A stretch of DNA of 57,820 nt, taken from the NCBI GenBank assembly GCA_905182385.1, contig CAJJBS010000016.1, positions 1-57,820 on the forward strand, in the 5' to 3' direction. The stretch comes from Fidelibacterota bacterium TCS55 (GTDB lineage Bacteria > Fidelibacterota > Marinisomatia > Marinisomatales > TCS55). Below the pieces are notes generated by a model, which saw only the letters and a program-made list of their open reading frames with translations, was not told the DNA's origin and ran no database searches. The position numbers and the translations under genes were made by a program. Shown one piece after another: positions 1 to 7,211 of the stretch (position 1 is the first letter of the stretch; every line of letters starts with the position of its first letter).

Positions 1-2
1 TA

Positions 3-170
3 ATTAGAGGTGTTCCAATTTGGTGTGTTCCAAATGACAATATATGGCATAGTATGAATCCATTTTGTCAGATTGCTAATACAAGTATTAACATCTTAAC
101 TTTGTATAACAAATTATACTTAACCGACAAAGGATTGAGGACAAATGGACGGATTTACAATCTATCATAA
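3..170 (+). other. Open reading frame entering from the left edge, unassigned
   Basis: A frame open from the first bases runs 55 codons to TAA at 168-170 and overlaps the start of the arsC-like gene by 26 bases. I do not recognise the product, and the composition does not settle whether it is translated. It may be the tail of an upstream gene or simply the leader of the next one. An A/T-rich dyad (6-base arms GTATAA and TTATAC, 104-119) lies inside it and could be an operator. Confidence 0.15.
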
Positions 171-495
171 CCCACGCTGAGGCAAGAGTAGGAAAGCACT
201 CCAACTATTGCGTGACAATGGTATTGAACCAAAAATAATTGAATATTTAAAGACTCCTCCTTCTTTCAATGAACTTGAGAAGATTTCTAAATTATTAGAT
301 AAACGGCCTTCAGATTTCACTAGAAAAGGAGAGTCAGAGTTTAAAGATAATCAATTAGTTGATTTGATAGATAAAGATCAAGAGATGATCAATGCGATGA
401 TAAAATATCCAAAAATAATTGAAAGGCCAATTGTTGTTAAAGGCCAGAAGGCAGTAATTGGAAGACCACCGGAAAACATAATGGAACTATTATAA
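145..495 (+). CDS. arsC: ArsC-family arsenate reductase with selenocysteine (in-frame TGA) at the catalytic position
   Basis: The ATG at 145 follows GAGG (137-140). Reading through TGA at 178-180 gives 116 residues, the usual size for a short glutaredoxin-type ArsC. The N-terminus reads YHNPR-(TGA)-GKSRKAL, and the TGA is codon 12. In plasmid R773 ArsC (recalled from memory) Cys12 is the nucleophile, His8 tunes it, and Arg60, Arg94 and Arg107 bind the oxyanion. Here His8, Arg60 (TRKGE), Arg94 (ERPIVV) and Arg107 (GRPPE) fall at exactly those numbers. Such full conservation after the TGA argues against a dead gene, and the hairpin at 182-211 is a candidate SECIS. I infer Sec12. Conventional calling would begin at TTG 208 and lose the active site. 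Substrate could be arsenate or, as in Spx/YffB relatives, something else. The stop abuts the next ATG. A sequencing error (TGC or TGT read as TGA) is the main alternative. Confidence 0.85.
182..211 (+). promoter_or_regulatory. Candidate bacterial SECIS hairpin inside arsC
   Basis: The 30 bases starting two bases after the TGA are nearly palindromic. Pairs are GCAA/TTGC, then a G-A mismatch, AGT/ACT, an A-A mismatch and GGA/TCC, closing a six-base loop AAGCAC (194-199). That is ten paired positions with the loop 14-19 bases after the UGA. An alternative apex pairs GAGT (186-189) with ACTC (198-201) and puts GG in the loop. A hairpin just downstream of UGA is where SelB binds in bacterial selenoprotein mRNAs. 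The loop does not match the E. coli GGUCU type, so the assignment is provisional. Confidence 0.6.
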
Positions 496-981
496 ATGTC
501 AGTAAAAATATTTATTACAGGTGGAACCTTTGATAAGGAATATGATGAAATTAATGGAAAATTATTTTTTAAAGATACTCATATGCGAGAGATGCTTGAT
601 TTAGGTCGAGCTAAAATTGATGTAAAGATTAGAACGTTAATGATGATCGATAGTTTAGAGATGTCAAAAGAAGACAGAAATCTGATTGTTGAAAATTGTA
701 GAAATTCAGAAGAAGAACAAATTATTATTACGCACGGTACTGACACCATGGCAGAAACAGGAAAGATAATCGCAAAATCAAAACTTAATAAAACAATAGT
801 ATTAACAGGCGCAATGATTCCTTATAAATTTGGGAGCTCTGATGGTTTATTTAATTTAGGAAGTGCGCTTGGGTTTGTTCAAAGTCTTCCACCTGGAGTC
901 TATATTGCAATGAATGGACGATGTTTTGATTATGATAAAGTTAGGAAGAATAAAGAAACTGGAATTTTTGAAATCCACTAA
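496..981 (+). CDS. Short asparaginase-family (N-terminal domain) protein
   Basis: This 161-residue protein matches only the N-terminal half of type I/II L-asparaginases, which normally run about 330 residues. The first nucleophile motif TGGT is at residues 8-11 (Thr11), and the second catalytic motif HGTDT is at 80-84 (Thr82, Asp83), followed by LTGAMIP. One-domain proteins of this kind are common in genomes and generally have no proven substrate, so deamidation of asparagine is only a possibility. There is no signal peptide. The ATG directly follows the arsC stop with no gap, so the two are probably translationally coupled. It ends two bases before the convergent M24 peptidase gene. Confidence 0.8.
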   Translation: MSVKIFITGGTFDKEYDEINGKLFFKDTHMREMLDLGRAKIDVKIRTLMMIDSLEMSKEDRNLIVENCRNSEEEQIIITHGTDTMAETGKIIAKSKLNKTIVLTGAMIPYKFGSSDGLFNLGSALGFVQSLPPGVYIAMNGRCFDYDKVRKNKETGIFEIH

Positions 982-983
982 TT

Positions 984-2342
984 TTATTTATCTATTTCCC
1001 AATCAATGATTATCATTTCAGTTTGTCTTGGGTCAATGTATTCACAAGTTTGTCCATCAAAAAAAGCATCTTCTTCAAGCTGAATAGCAACTTCTTTCCC
1101 CCACGATTTAATAAAGACTTTTGCATTTAATTCAATAGAATAAGCTGTATTTGGGTATAAAGGATAATCTCCATTTACAGGGACACCTTCTTGTTTATCC
1201 CACATCCCAATAGTAGGCCCTGAGCCATGTCCATAGTAGCCTATTGGATGTGTATAAATTTGAGGATTAATACCTTCTGATTTTGCTTGCTCTAAAGCTG
1301 ATAAAAGCATTTGATTCCCTGTGCGACCAGTTTTGAATTGATTCGTTAGAATATCTTGAAGTCTATTTCCTGTTGCCAATGCTTGACTTAATTCATTTGG
1401 AACAGTATTCTCGCCTGGCATTAGTACATAAGAATGTTGTTGTGTGTCCGTATTTAAACTTAGGTAAGTTATCCCAAAATCAACGTGTAGTAGGTCTCCC
1501 GGGAGGACCGTATTATCTGGTTTAGCATTTGAAAAAGATTCTAAAAAATCAAAACTTTGTTTATCTCCACGCTGGATACTAACTGAAGGGTGAAACCATG
1601 TTACAAAATTTAGTTCTCTAATTCTATCGCGATACCACCATACAATATCATCTGTTGTAGTTACCCCTGGTTTAATAACCTTAGCTGAGAATCCTTCTTT
1701 AATTATGTCGTGCGCTATGCGACAAATTTCAGGATAAATTTCCATTTCTTTTTCACTGCGCGTTTCAAGCCATCCAACAGCTACGTTATTTGCACTTACT
1801 ATTCTCTTTTGGTATTTTCGAGGCAAGGCTTTATTTAACAAATCATACTCCATTGAAGTAAGGCCATCCGCTTGTGCAAAAAACTCACTTTTATTTATAC
1901 CAATCTTTTTAGGAGCTTTTTGTTTAATAAGATCTGCAAGAGCTTTGTATTGGTCAGGTTGAACTTCGGGGTCCCAAGATTTTTTAAAAACTTCACCTAC
2001 ATCATAACGAGCAACAGCATATGTTTCTAATGGTTTTTTATTGCCGGGATCAAATATAACCAATATTGTTCGTCGCCGGGCATTAAGCCATGTCGCAGGA
2101 AGCATGGTTTTAATAACTGGATCTTCATTGTATTCTCGTGCAATAATTAACCACATATCCATATTATTACGACGCATAATCTCAGGCAATACAGTTTCAA
2201 ATCTATCCTTTAGTAAGGCATCGCGAATTTTAGCTCGTTCTCGCATTGGAAGAATATCCTTTGCAAGCTCATCTCCAAATAGTTGCAAAGGGAGTATAAA
2301 AAAGGAAGCTAATAATAGTTTATTAAACTGTTTCATAATCAT
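984..2342 (-). CDS. Exported M24-family metallopeptidase (Xaa-Pro aminopeptidase-like)
   Basis: This 452-residue protein has a signal peptide (residues 1-22) ending in LFG, and so acts in the periplasm or outside the cell. A creatinase-like N-terminal domain is followed by the pita-bread catalytic domain. Candidate ligands for the two metals are Asp288 (HVDFG), Asp299 (NTDTQ), His372 (YGHGSGP), Glu404 (SIELN) and Glu423 or Glu424 (LEED). This set is complete for the M24 family, so the enzyme should be active. M24 members cleave an N-terminal residue next to proline or dipeptides; the exact specificity cannot be read from sequence. The start could be either Met1 or Met3 (MIMKQF). It converges on the asparaginase-like gene. 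Confidence 0.85.
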   Translation of the reverse strand: MIMKQFNKLLLASFFILPLQLFGDELAKDILPMRERAKIRDALLKDRFETVLPEIMRRNNMDMWLIIAREYNEDPVIKTMLPATWLNARRRTILVIFDPGNKKPLETYAVARYDVGEVFKKSWDPEVQPDQYKALADLIKQKAPKKIGINKSEFFAQADGLTSMEYDLLNKALPRKYQKRIVSANNVAVGWLETRSEKEMEIYPEICRIAHDIIKEGFSAKVIKPGVTTTDDIVWWYRDRIRELNFVTWFHPSVSIQRGDKQSFDFLESFSNAKPDNTVLPGDLLHVDFGITYLSLNTDTQQHSYVLMPGENTVPNELSQALATGNRLQDILTNQFKTGRTGNQMLLSALEQAKSEGINPQIYTHPIGYYGHGSGPTIGMWDKQEGVPVNGDYPLYPNTAYSIELNAKVFIKSWGKEVAIQLEEDAFFDGQTCEYIDPRQTEMIIIDWEIDK

Positions 2343-2458
2343 TACCTCTAGGTAGTATTTTTCTTTAGAAATGAAGGAACGTAAGTTTGGACTAACAGAT
2401 AAGTAAGTGCAAATGAAAAACTACTTAATTATAACAAGTATATTTGAAGGAACGTTGA

Positions 2459-3553
2459 ATGAACTTTTCTTGTAGTGTTTGCAATAATATTTACGATTCT
2501 CCAAAAGTGCCTATTTGGCTTTGTGGCTGTGGTAAGCCCTTAGTTGTTAATTATAACTGGGAAAACAAAGTTAAATCAATTGATATAATAGAAGACGAAC
2601 TATCTCTTTGGCGATATAAAAGTGTTTTACCAGAAGTTGAAACAAAAATTTCTTTGGGAGAAGGCCATACGCCACTAATCCCAATTAGTAAAAATGTTTA
2701 TGTAAAAGATGAAACTGTAAACCCTACCGGATCTTTTAAAGATAGAGGGATGGCTTTAGCGGTTACAATGGCAAAAGCACAAGGGGTCAAAACTATTTGC
2801 CTTCCTTCTGCAGGAAATGCTGGAATATCAGCTGCCGCATACTGCGAAGCTGCAGAAATTGAATGTAATGTTTTTTTACCAGAAACCATTCCTGAAGCTT
2901 TTAAAAAAGAAACGGAGAAGTATAGTGCAAACCTAACTTTGAGTGGAAATACCATTTCTGACGCAGCTAAGTATATGCTTAATAATAAAGAAGATGAATG
3001 GTTTGATATCTCCACTTTAAAAGAACCTTTTAGAGTTGAAGGAAAAAAAACTTTAGGGTATGAAATTGCAGAGCAGCTAGGGTGGAAATTTCCTGATGTG
3101 GTTGTTTATGAAACTGGTGGAGGAACAGGTTTAATAGGCATGTGGAAAGCTTTCCAAGAAATGCAAGGAATGGGTTGGGTTAAAGGGACGTTGCCACGAA
3201 TGGTAGCAGCGCAATCTGATGGATGTGCTCCTGTGGTCAAGGCTTTTCAAGAAATGAAAAAAGATACAGAATTTTGGGAAAACAGCCATACCATAGCATT
3301 AGGCCTTAATGTACCAGGGCCATTAGGAGGAAAATGGATTTTGGATGTTTTATCGCAAAGCAATGGTATCGCGATCTCTATTCCTGAAGAAGATTTGCTA
3401 GCATCAACAAAAGACATGAATGACATCACGGGTATAAACTCAAGCGCTGAAGCTGGTGTAGTTTGGTCTGCATATAATACCTTATTAAAAATGGATTGGA
3501 TAAGCAATCAGGAGAGTGTTGTTTTATTTGCCACTGGTATAGAGCGTTGCTAA
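2459..3553 (+). CDS. thrC: Threonine synthase
   Basis: This is a PLP enzyme that converts O-phosphohomoserine to threonine. The 364-residue chain starts with a small zinc-ribbon-like segment (Cys5, Cys8, Cys22, Cys24). Next comes the fold-type II PLP domain with the Schiff-base lysine in NPTGSFKDRGMA (Lys94) and a glycine-rich phosphate-binding loop (ETGGGTGLIG). The Zn-ribbon plus this motif spacing is typical of one bacterial/archaeal threonine synthase branch. Related lyases such as threonine dehydratase lack the ribbon. It is preceded by about 115 bases of non-coding sequence and GAAGG near 2445-2450. It stands alone rather than with other threonine genes. Confidence 0.88.
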   Translation: MNFSCSVCNNIYDSPKVPIWLCGCGKPLVVNYNWENKVKSIDIIEDELSLWRYKSVLPEVETKISLGEGHTPLIPISKNVYVKDETVNPTGSFKDRGMALAVTMAKAQGVKTICLPSAGNAGISAAAYCEAAEIECNVFLPETIPEAFKKETEKYSANLTLSGNTISDAAKYMLNNKEDEWFDISTLKEPFRVEGKKTLGYEIAEQLGWKFPDVVVYETGGGTGLIGMWKAFQEMQGMGWVKGTLPRMVAAQSDGCAPVVKAFQEMKKDTEFWENSHTIALGLNVPGPLGGKWILDVLSQSNGIAISIPEEDLLASTKDMNDITGINSSAEAGVVWSAYNTLLKMDWISNQESVVLFATGIERC

Positions 3554-3580
3554 ATTAATGAACCTTTAAGAAATAAGATT

Positions 3581-4663
3581 ATGAAGAACCAGATTAAAAA
3601 TACTCATATTATATTCTTGAGCTTATTATTTTTTGCATGCGAACCAATTGCTACAGAATTTGACGATATTGAAGCTGCTGTTGAGTATGAATCAGGGAAC
3701 TTGAAGGAATTTGGTCCAAAAAAAACCATAAAAGTAATGACCTGGAATATTCGATTTGGTGTTGCTCGATTACGATTTTTTGGAGATGGTTGCGGAGACA
3801 AGGTTATTATGACAAAGTCAGAAGTGACAACAGGTCTCAAGGGCTTAGCAGCAAAGATAATAGCTGAAGACCCTGATATATTATTATTGCAAGAGGTTGA
3901 TGTTCAGTCTAAAAAAACTGCCTACATAGATCAAGCTCAATGGTTATTAGATAACACGGACATGAACTATGGAGCCTATGGCTCAATGTGGCAAGCGCAG
4001 GCAATCCTTGCTGATGGCCTTGGAAGAGTTAATACAGGCAACCTAATTCTTTCTAAATGGAAATTAGAAAATGCTGAGAGGATTCAGCTTCCATTAAGAG
4101 GTGATCAGGATGGACTTACAAAATATTTTTATCTTCGAAGAAACGTACTAAAAGCCTTAGTAGATATGCCTGGTAATAAATTTTATGCTGTGAATACTCA
4201 CCTTACTGCATTTGCTACAGATGATACAAAACAAAAACATATTACGGGTTTTAAAAGTGTTCTTGATAATATTGCTGCTGAAGGGAAACATTTTGTTGCT
4301 GGTGGCGATCTTAATGAGCTCCCACCGAATGCTTTAAAGACAGATTATTGTATTGAAGATCAGTGTAGTAATGAGTCCTATCATACTGGCGGAGACACTG
4401 AGCATAAAGAAGGAGCCTATTTTACTCCTGAGATTACATGGCTAAATCCATTTTATAATACATATTCTCCCGCAATAACTCTTTTAGATTATGAAGACAA
4501 CGAGTCCGATCATTTTACCCATAGTCCTGATAATAATTTAAAATTAGATCGAAAACTAGACTATCTCTGGACTAATACAGAATGGATAAGCTCAAAAACA
4601 CATAAGGAAGCGACCAAGCTTTCAGACCACATTCCCGTAAGTGCCGTCTGGGAGATTAAATGA
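3581..4663 (+). CDS. Endonuclease/exonuclease/phosphatase-family lipoprotein
   Basis: The protein has 360 residues. The N-terminal hydrophobic stretch ends in LFFAC, a lipobox with Cys20, so it is a probable lipoprotein. The EEP fold follows, with its ordered motifs: TWNIRFG, LLQEVD (metal-binding Glu), VNTHLTAF (catalytic His region), GGDLNELP (Asp/Asn) and the terminal SDHIPVSAVW (Asp-His pair). All catalytic positions look intact. Family members hydrolyse phosphodiesters in nucleic acids, phosphoinositides or sphingomyelin; the substrate here is unknown, but the location suggests extracellular phosphate scavenging. The stop overlaps the next start by four bases (ATGA), indicating coupling with the barrel-like protein downstream. 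Confidence 0.85.
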   Translation: MKNQIKNTHIIFLSLLFFACEPIATEFDDIEAAVEYESGNLKEFGPKKTIKVMTWNIRFGVARLRFFGDGCGDKVIMTKSEVTTGLKGLAAKIIAEDPDILLLQEVDVQSKKTAYIDQAQWLLDNTDMNYGAYGSMWQAQAILADGLGRVNTGNLILSKWKLENAERIQLPLRGDQDGLTKYFYLRRNVLKALVDMPGNKFYAVNTHLTAFATDDTKQKHITGFKSVLDNIAAEGKHFVAGGDLNELPPNALKTDYCIEDQCSNESYHTGGDTEHKEGAYFTPEITWLNPFYNTYSPAITLLDYEDNESDHFTHSPDNNLKLDRKLDYLWTNTEWISSKTHKEATKLSDHIPVSAVWEIK

Positions 4664-5415
4664 AATTTTTTACTATCCTTTTATTTTTAGGAAGCTTAAC
4701 AGCACAGTGGACGAGTGGCTCTGCAAACCTAATTAAGCCAGGGAGAAAAGAAATTGGTTTATTTTCACCTATTTATATTGGTTTAAGTAATGGAAAAGAA
4801 GTCAGTGTAAATAAATTTTTACTTATGCCAAACGTCTCTCTTAAGCAGGAGCGCTCGATGATTGGTGAATGGAAAATAGCACAAAAAGTTCAAGTTGAAT
4901 ATCCGACAATAGGACTTAAATGGCTTCAAAGTCCTCTAGGAATGGAATTAGGTGAGCCAAACATGTTTGCTTTAATTTCACCCCAATTTAATATTCCACA
5001 AATGATCGCAGTTTATGGAGAGTTAATTGGTAGTAGAGGAACAGAAAAAACAGGCAGGATTACTATTCGAGGTGGAGGGGCTTTATCACTTGGTAAAAAG
5101 ATGTCAGAAGATGCGACAATAGACCTCCCTATTATTTATCCTCGTCTTTCAGTTTATTATAATGGCTCAGCTCTAAAAGTCGGTGGTGAATATTACCGTC
5201 AAGCAAAAGACCACTGGTCTTATTTAATTGATTATGACATGTTCTTAATGCCTGGAGGAAGAGGTCGTTATTCTTTTGAACATAAAGGGCTGTTAATCTG
5301 GTCAAAAAGTGAAAAATTTCGAATATTAACCGGTTACAAGCTCATTGCGGGTGAATACCCATTTGGCTCACAAGCTCATTTATTACCAGCGCTCGATATT
5401 CAATTTGGCTGGTAG
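4660..5415 (+). CDS. Secreted protein of unknown function, beta-rich (possible outer-membrane protein)
   Basis: I do not recognise a family. The 251-residue protein has a short signal peptide (about residues 1-16, ending LTAQ). It then shows alternating polar/hydrophobic stretches rich in Tyr, Gly and Lys, as in a small outer-membrane barrel or a periplasmic beta protein. The LTAQW-type cleavage region recurs in other exported proteins of this window (LALGQ, SYGQW, CFGQF), so export through the general pathway is well supported. It overlaps the EEP lipoprotein gene by four bases and is followed closely by the multiheme cytochrome, which suggests a role at the cell surface next to them. Confidence 0.7.
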   Translation: MKFFTILLFLGSLTAQWTSGSANLIKPGRKEIGLFSPIYIGLSNGKEVSVNKFLLMPNVSLKQERSMIGEWKIAQKVQVEYPTIGLKWLQSPLGMELGEPNMFALISPQFNIPQMIAVYGELIGSRGTEKTGRITIRGGGALSLGKKMSEDATIDLPIIYPRLSVYYNGSALKVGGEYYRQAKDHWSYLIDYDMFLMPGGRGRYSFEHKGLLIWSKSEKFRILTGYKLIAGEYPFGSQAHLLPALDIQFGW

Positions 5416-5431
5416 TCTTTTCAGGTTTTTT

Positions 5432-6988
5432 ATGATTACTTTATTAATTACCATCACCTTGATGGGTCAATCAAACTTGCCAGAAAACAATTTAGTTAAT
5501 GAACTTGGCTGTGGAAATTGCCATAGCGGGGTTAAAAATTCGTCTCTTATTAAAAAGAAGGCCCCCGACTTAAGTTATTCAGGATTAAAATATAACGAAG
5601 CTTATGTTTATGATTATTTAAAATCACCTCAAACAGTTAGGCAGCACATTGGTAATTCAAGAATGCCAAATTTTAATTTTTCAGATGATGAAGCGTATGC
5701 CCTAACACTTTATCTTATGAGTAAAACTTCTTTGCCTAAAGGGCGCAAGCTAAAAAAACGAAAGTATCAAAGCACAGATAATACATTTGAACTTATAAAT
5801 ACAGAATATCAGTGCACTGCTTGTCATAGCTTAAATGGTTCCGGCGTAAATAGATCGATTGATCTTTCCATAGCAGGTAGGAGGTTAAATCCAGAGTGGT
5901 TATTTGATATTATTTTAAAACCATCTGCTTATGTCCCAAGAGCATCACCCATGCCAACTTTCTTTAATGAAAATGAAGAAGCCTATGAGAAGATTTCTGA
6001 AATAGTTGGTTATTTAAATAATTTAGATAAGCCAAACTTGAAGAAGCTTAATTCAAATTATAAAAAAGTTTCAAAGGTAAATGCAATAGTTACAGCTGAA
6101 ATGGGTCAAAATATATTTCTATCACAAAATTGTATTTCTTGTCACAAAATGGATAGCGAAGAGTCCTGGTTTATTAACCATAATGCCCCAGACCTTAGTG
6201 CTCAAAAAATGAAAACTAAAACTGAATGGTTACTTAGTTATCTTAATGAGCCTTCTCCTATTAGACCAAACGGTTATTTTCCAGGTACTGGGAGTCGGAT
6301 GCCAAATTTTAATTTGAGTCAAAATGAAATTGAAAAGATTATGAAATGGCTAGGGTCGGCATCTTTAAAAACAAAACTAGAGCCAATCTCGGCTTTTCAA
6401 TCGCGTAAAGTAGAGCGACTACTAAATGATTACTTACCTTGTTTAGGCTGTCATGAATTAAATGGTAAGGGTGGTCAAATAGGACCAAGTTTATCAAATT
6501 CAGGTAATCGATTATTTGATGGATATATTAAAATGGGTATTCAAGTACCGCACATGGTTATGCCTGAAAGTATTATGCCAAAAACAGCGATGGACCCAAA
6601 GCTCATGCCTCTTCTTCAATCTTACTTCTCCAATGCAATAAGTGAAGAAAAAAATGAATATTTAAATTTAATCGAATATAAACCGTACCCAATTTCAAAT
6701 CAATATTCTTCAACTTGCGCTCCTTGTCACGGTCTCAAAGGACGAGGGGATGGTTTTAATGCGGAATTCTTACGAGTCCCTCCGGGTAATTTAGCAGATG
6801 GTAAAATAATTGGACAAAGAGCAGATGATACTTTATTTGAAACAATATATGGTGGTGGTAGAATAATGAACAAAAGTCATTTTATGCCAGCCTGGGGAGA
6901 AAAGCTTAGTCGAGAAGAAATTGTAAATCAGGTATCACAAATAAGAAAATTTTGTGATTGTAGTCCGCCAGAATGGTCAAAAAATTAA
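5432..6988 (+). CDS. Five-heme c-type cytochrome, exported
   Basis: Five CxxCH heme-binding motifs are spread along 518 residues: CGNCH (27-31), CTACH (128-132), CISCH (234-238), CLGCH (337-341) and CAPCH (429-433). Each begins a roughly 100-residue mono-heme module, several followed by an RMPNF or similar Met segment that could give the sixth ligand. I place the start at ATG 5432, because it gives a clean signal peptide (MITLLITITLMGQ) and only a 16-base gap after the previous stop. A longer frame from 5345 would bury the signal peptide. Heme attachment requires the periplasm. The repeated single-heme cytochrome c domains suggest an electron wire or a dehydrogenase partner, but no enzyme domain is visible. 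Confidence 0.88.
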   Translation: MITLLITITLMGQSNLPENNLVNELGCGNCHSGVKNSSLIKKKAPDLSYSGLKYNEAYVYDYLKSPQTVRQHIGNSRMPNFNFSDDEAYALTLYLMSKTSLPKGRKLKKRKYQSTDNTFELINTEYQCTACHSLNGSGVNRSIDLSIAGRRLNPEWLFDIILKPSAYVPRASPMPTFFNENEEAYEKISEIVGYLNNLDKPNLKKLNSNYKKVSKVNAIVTAEMGQNIFLSQNCISCHKMDSEESWFINHNAPDLSAQKMKTKTEWLLSYLNEPSPIRPNGYFPGTGSRMPNFNLSQNEIEKIMKWLGSASLKTKLEPISAFQSRKVERLLNDYLPCLGCHELNGKGGQIGPSLSNSGNRLFDGYIKMGIQVPHMVMPESIMPKTAMDPKLMPLLQSYFSNAISEEKNEYLNLIEYKPYPISNQYSSTCAPCHGLKGRGDGFNAEFLRVPPGNLADGKIIGQRADDTLFETIYGGGRIMNKSHFMPAWGEKLSREEIVNQVSQIRKFCDCSPPEWSKN

Positions 6989-7197
6989 ACTAAGGTTTTG
7001 CTGAAAAGACTTTGGTTTATAACCGTAAAGCTCTCTTAGGAAAGAGGAAATGTATTTCTTGAATTGAAAAAAATGAACGAGCAGTTGACCATATATATAT
7101 TTTTTAAAAATCGTCAAAAAAGTTTTTTAACTGAAAAGGCCATTTTAAAATAAAAGTTTTGTATATTCGAGACCAATTTAAGTACACGATGAATTAT

Positions 7198-7203
7198 AGG
7201 AGG
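7198..7203 (+). promoter_or_regulatory. Strong ribosome binding site
   Basis: AGGAGG lies eight bases upstream of ATG 7212, a near-perfect anti-16S match that is rare among the genes of this window. It suggests high expression of the LVIVD protein. The 223-base gap before it (6989-7211) is A/T-rich, has several T runs and no gene that I can support; it probably carries the promoter. Confidence 0.7.
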
Positions 7204-7211
7204 TATTACAA

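Noticed and set aside
208..495. A 95-residue gene starting at TTG 208
   Set aside because: It begins inside the ArsC helix and lacks the active site. The same frame extends through TGA 178 to ATG 145 with full family motifs.
2041..2355. Plus-strand frame opposite the M24 peptidase
   Set aside because: It is the complement of a well-supported peptidase with a signal peptide and has no recognisable domain.
5345..5431. Longer N-terminus for the five-heme cytochrome
   Set aside because: It overlaps the previous gene by 71 bases and would put 29 residues before a good signal peptide that starts at 5432.
6989..7211. Small gene or RNA in the 223-base gap before the LVIVD gene
   Set aside because: No frame with a start and ribosome binding site, and no stable hairpin that I could support; only A/T-rich sequence with T runs.
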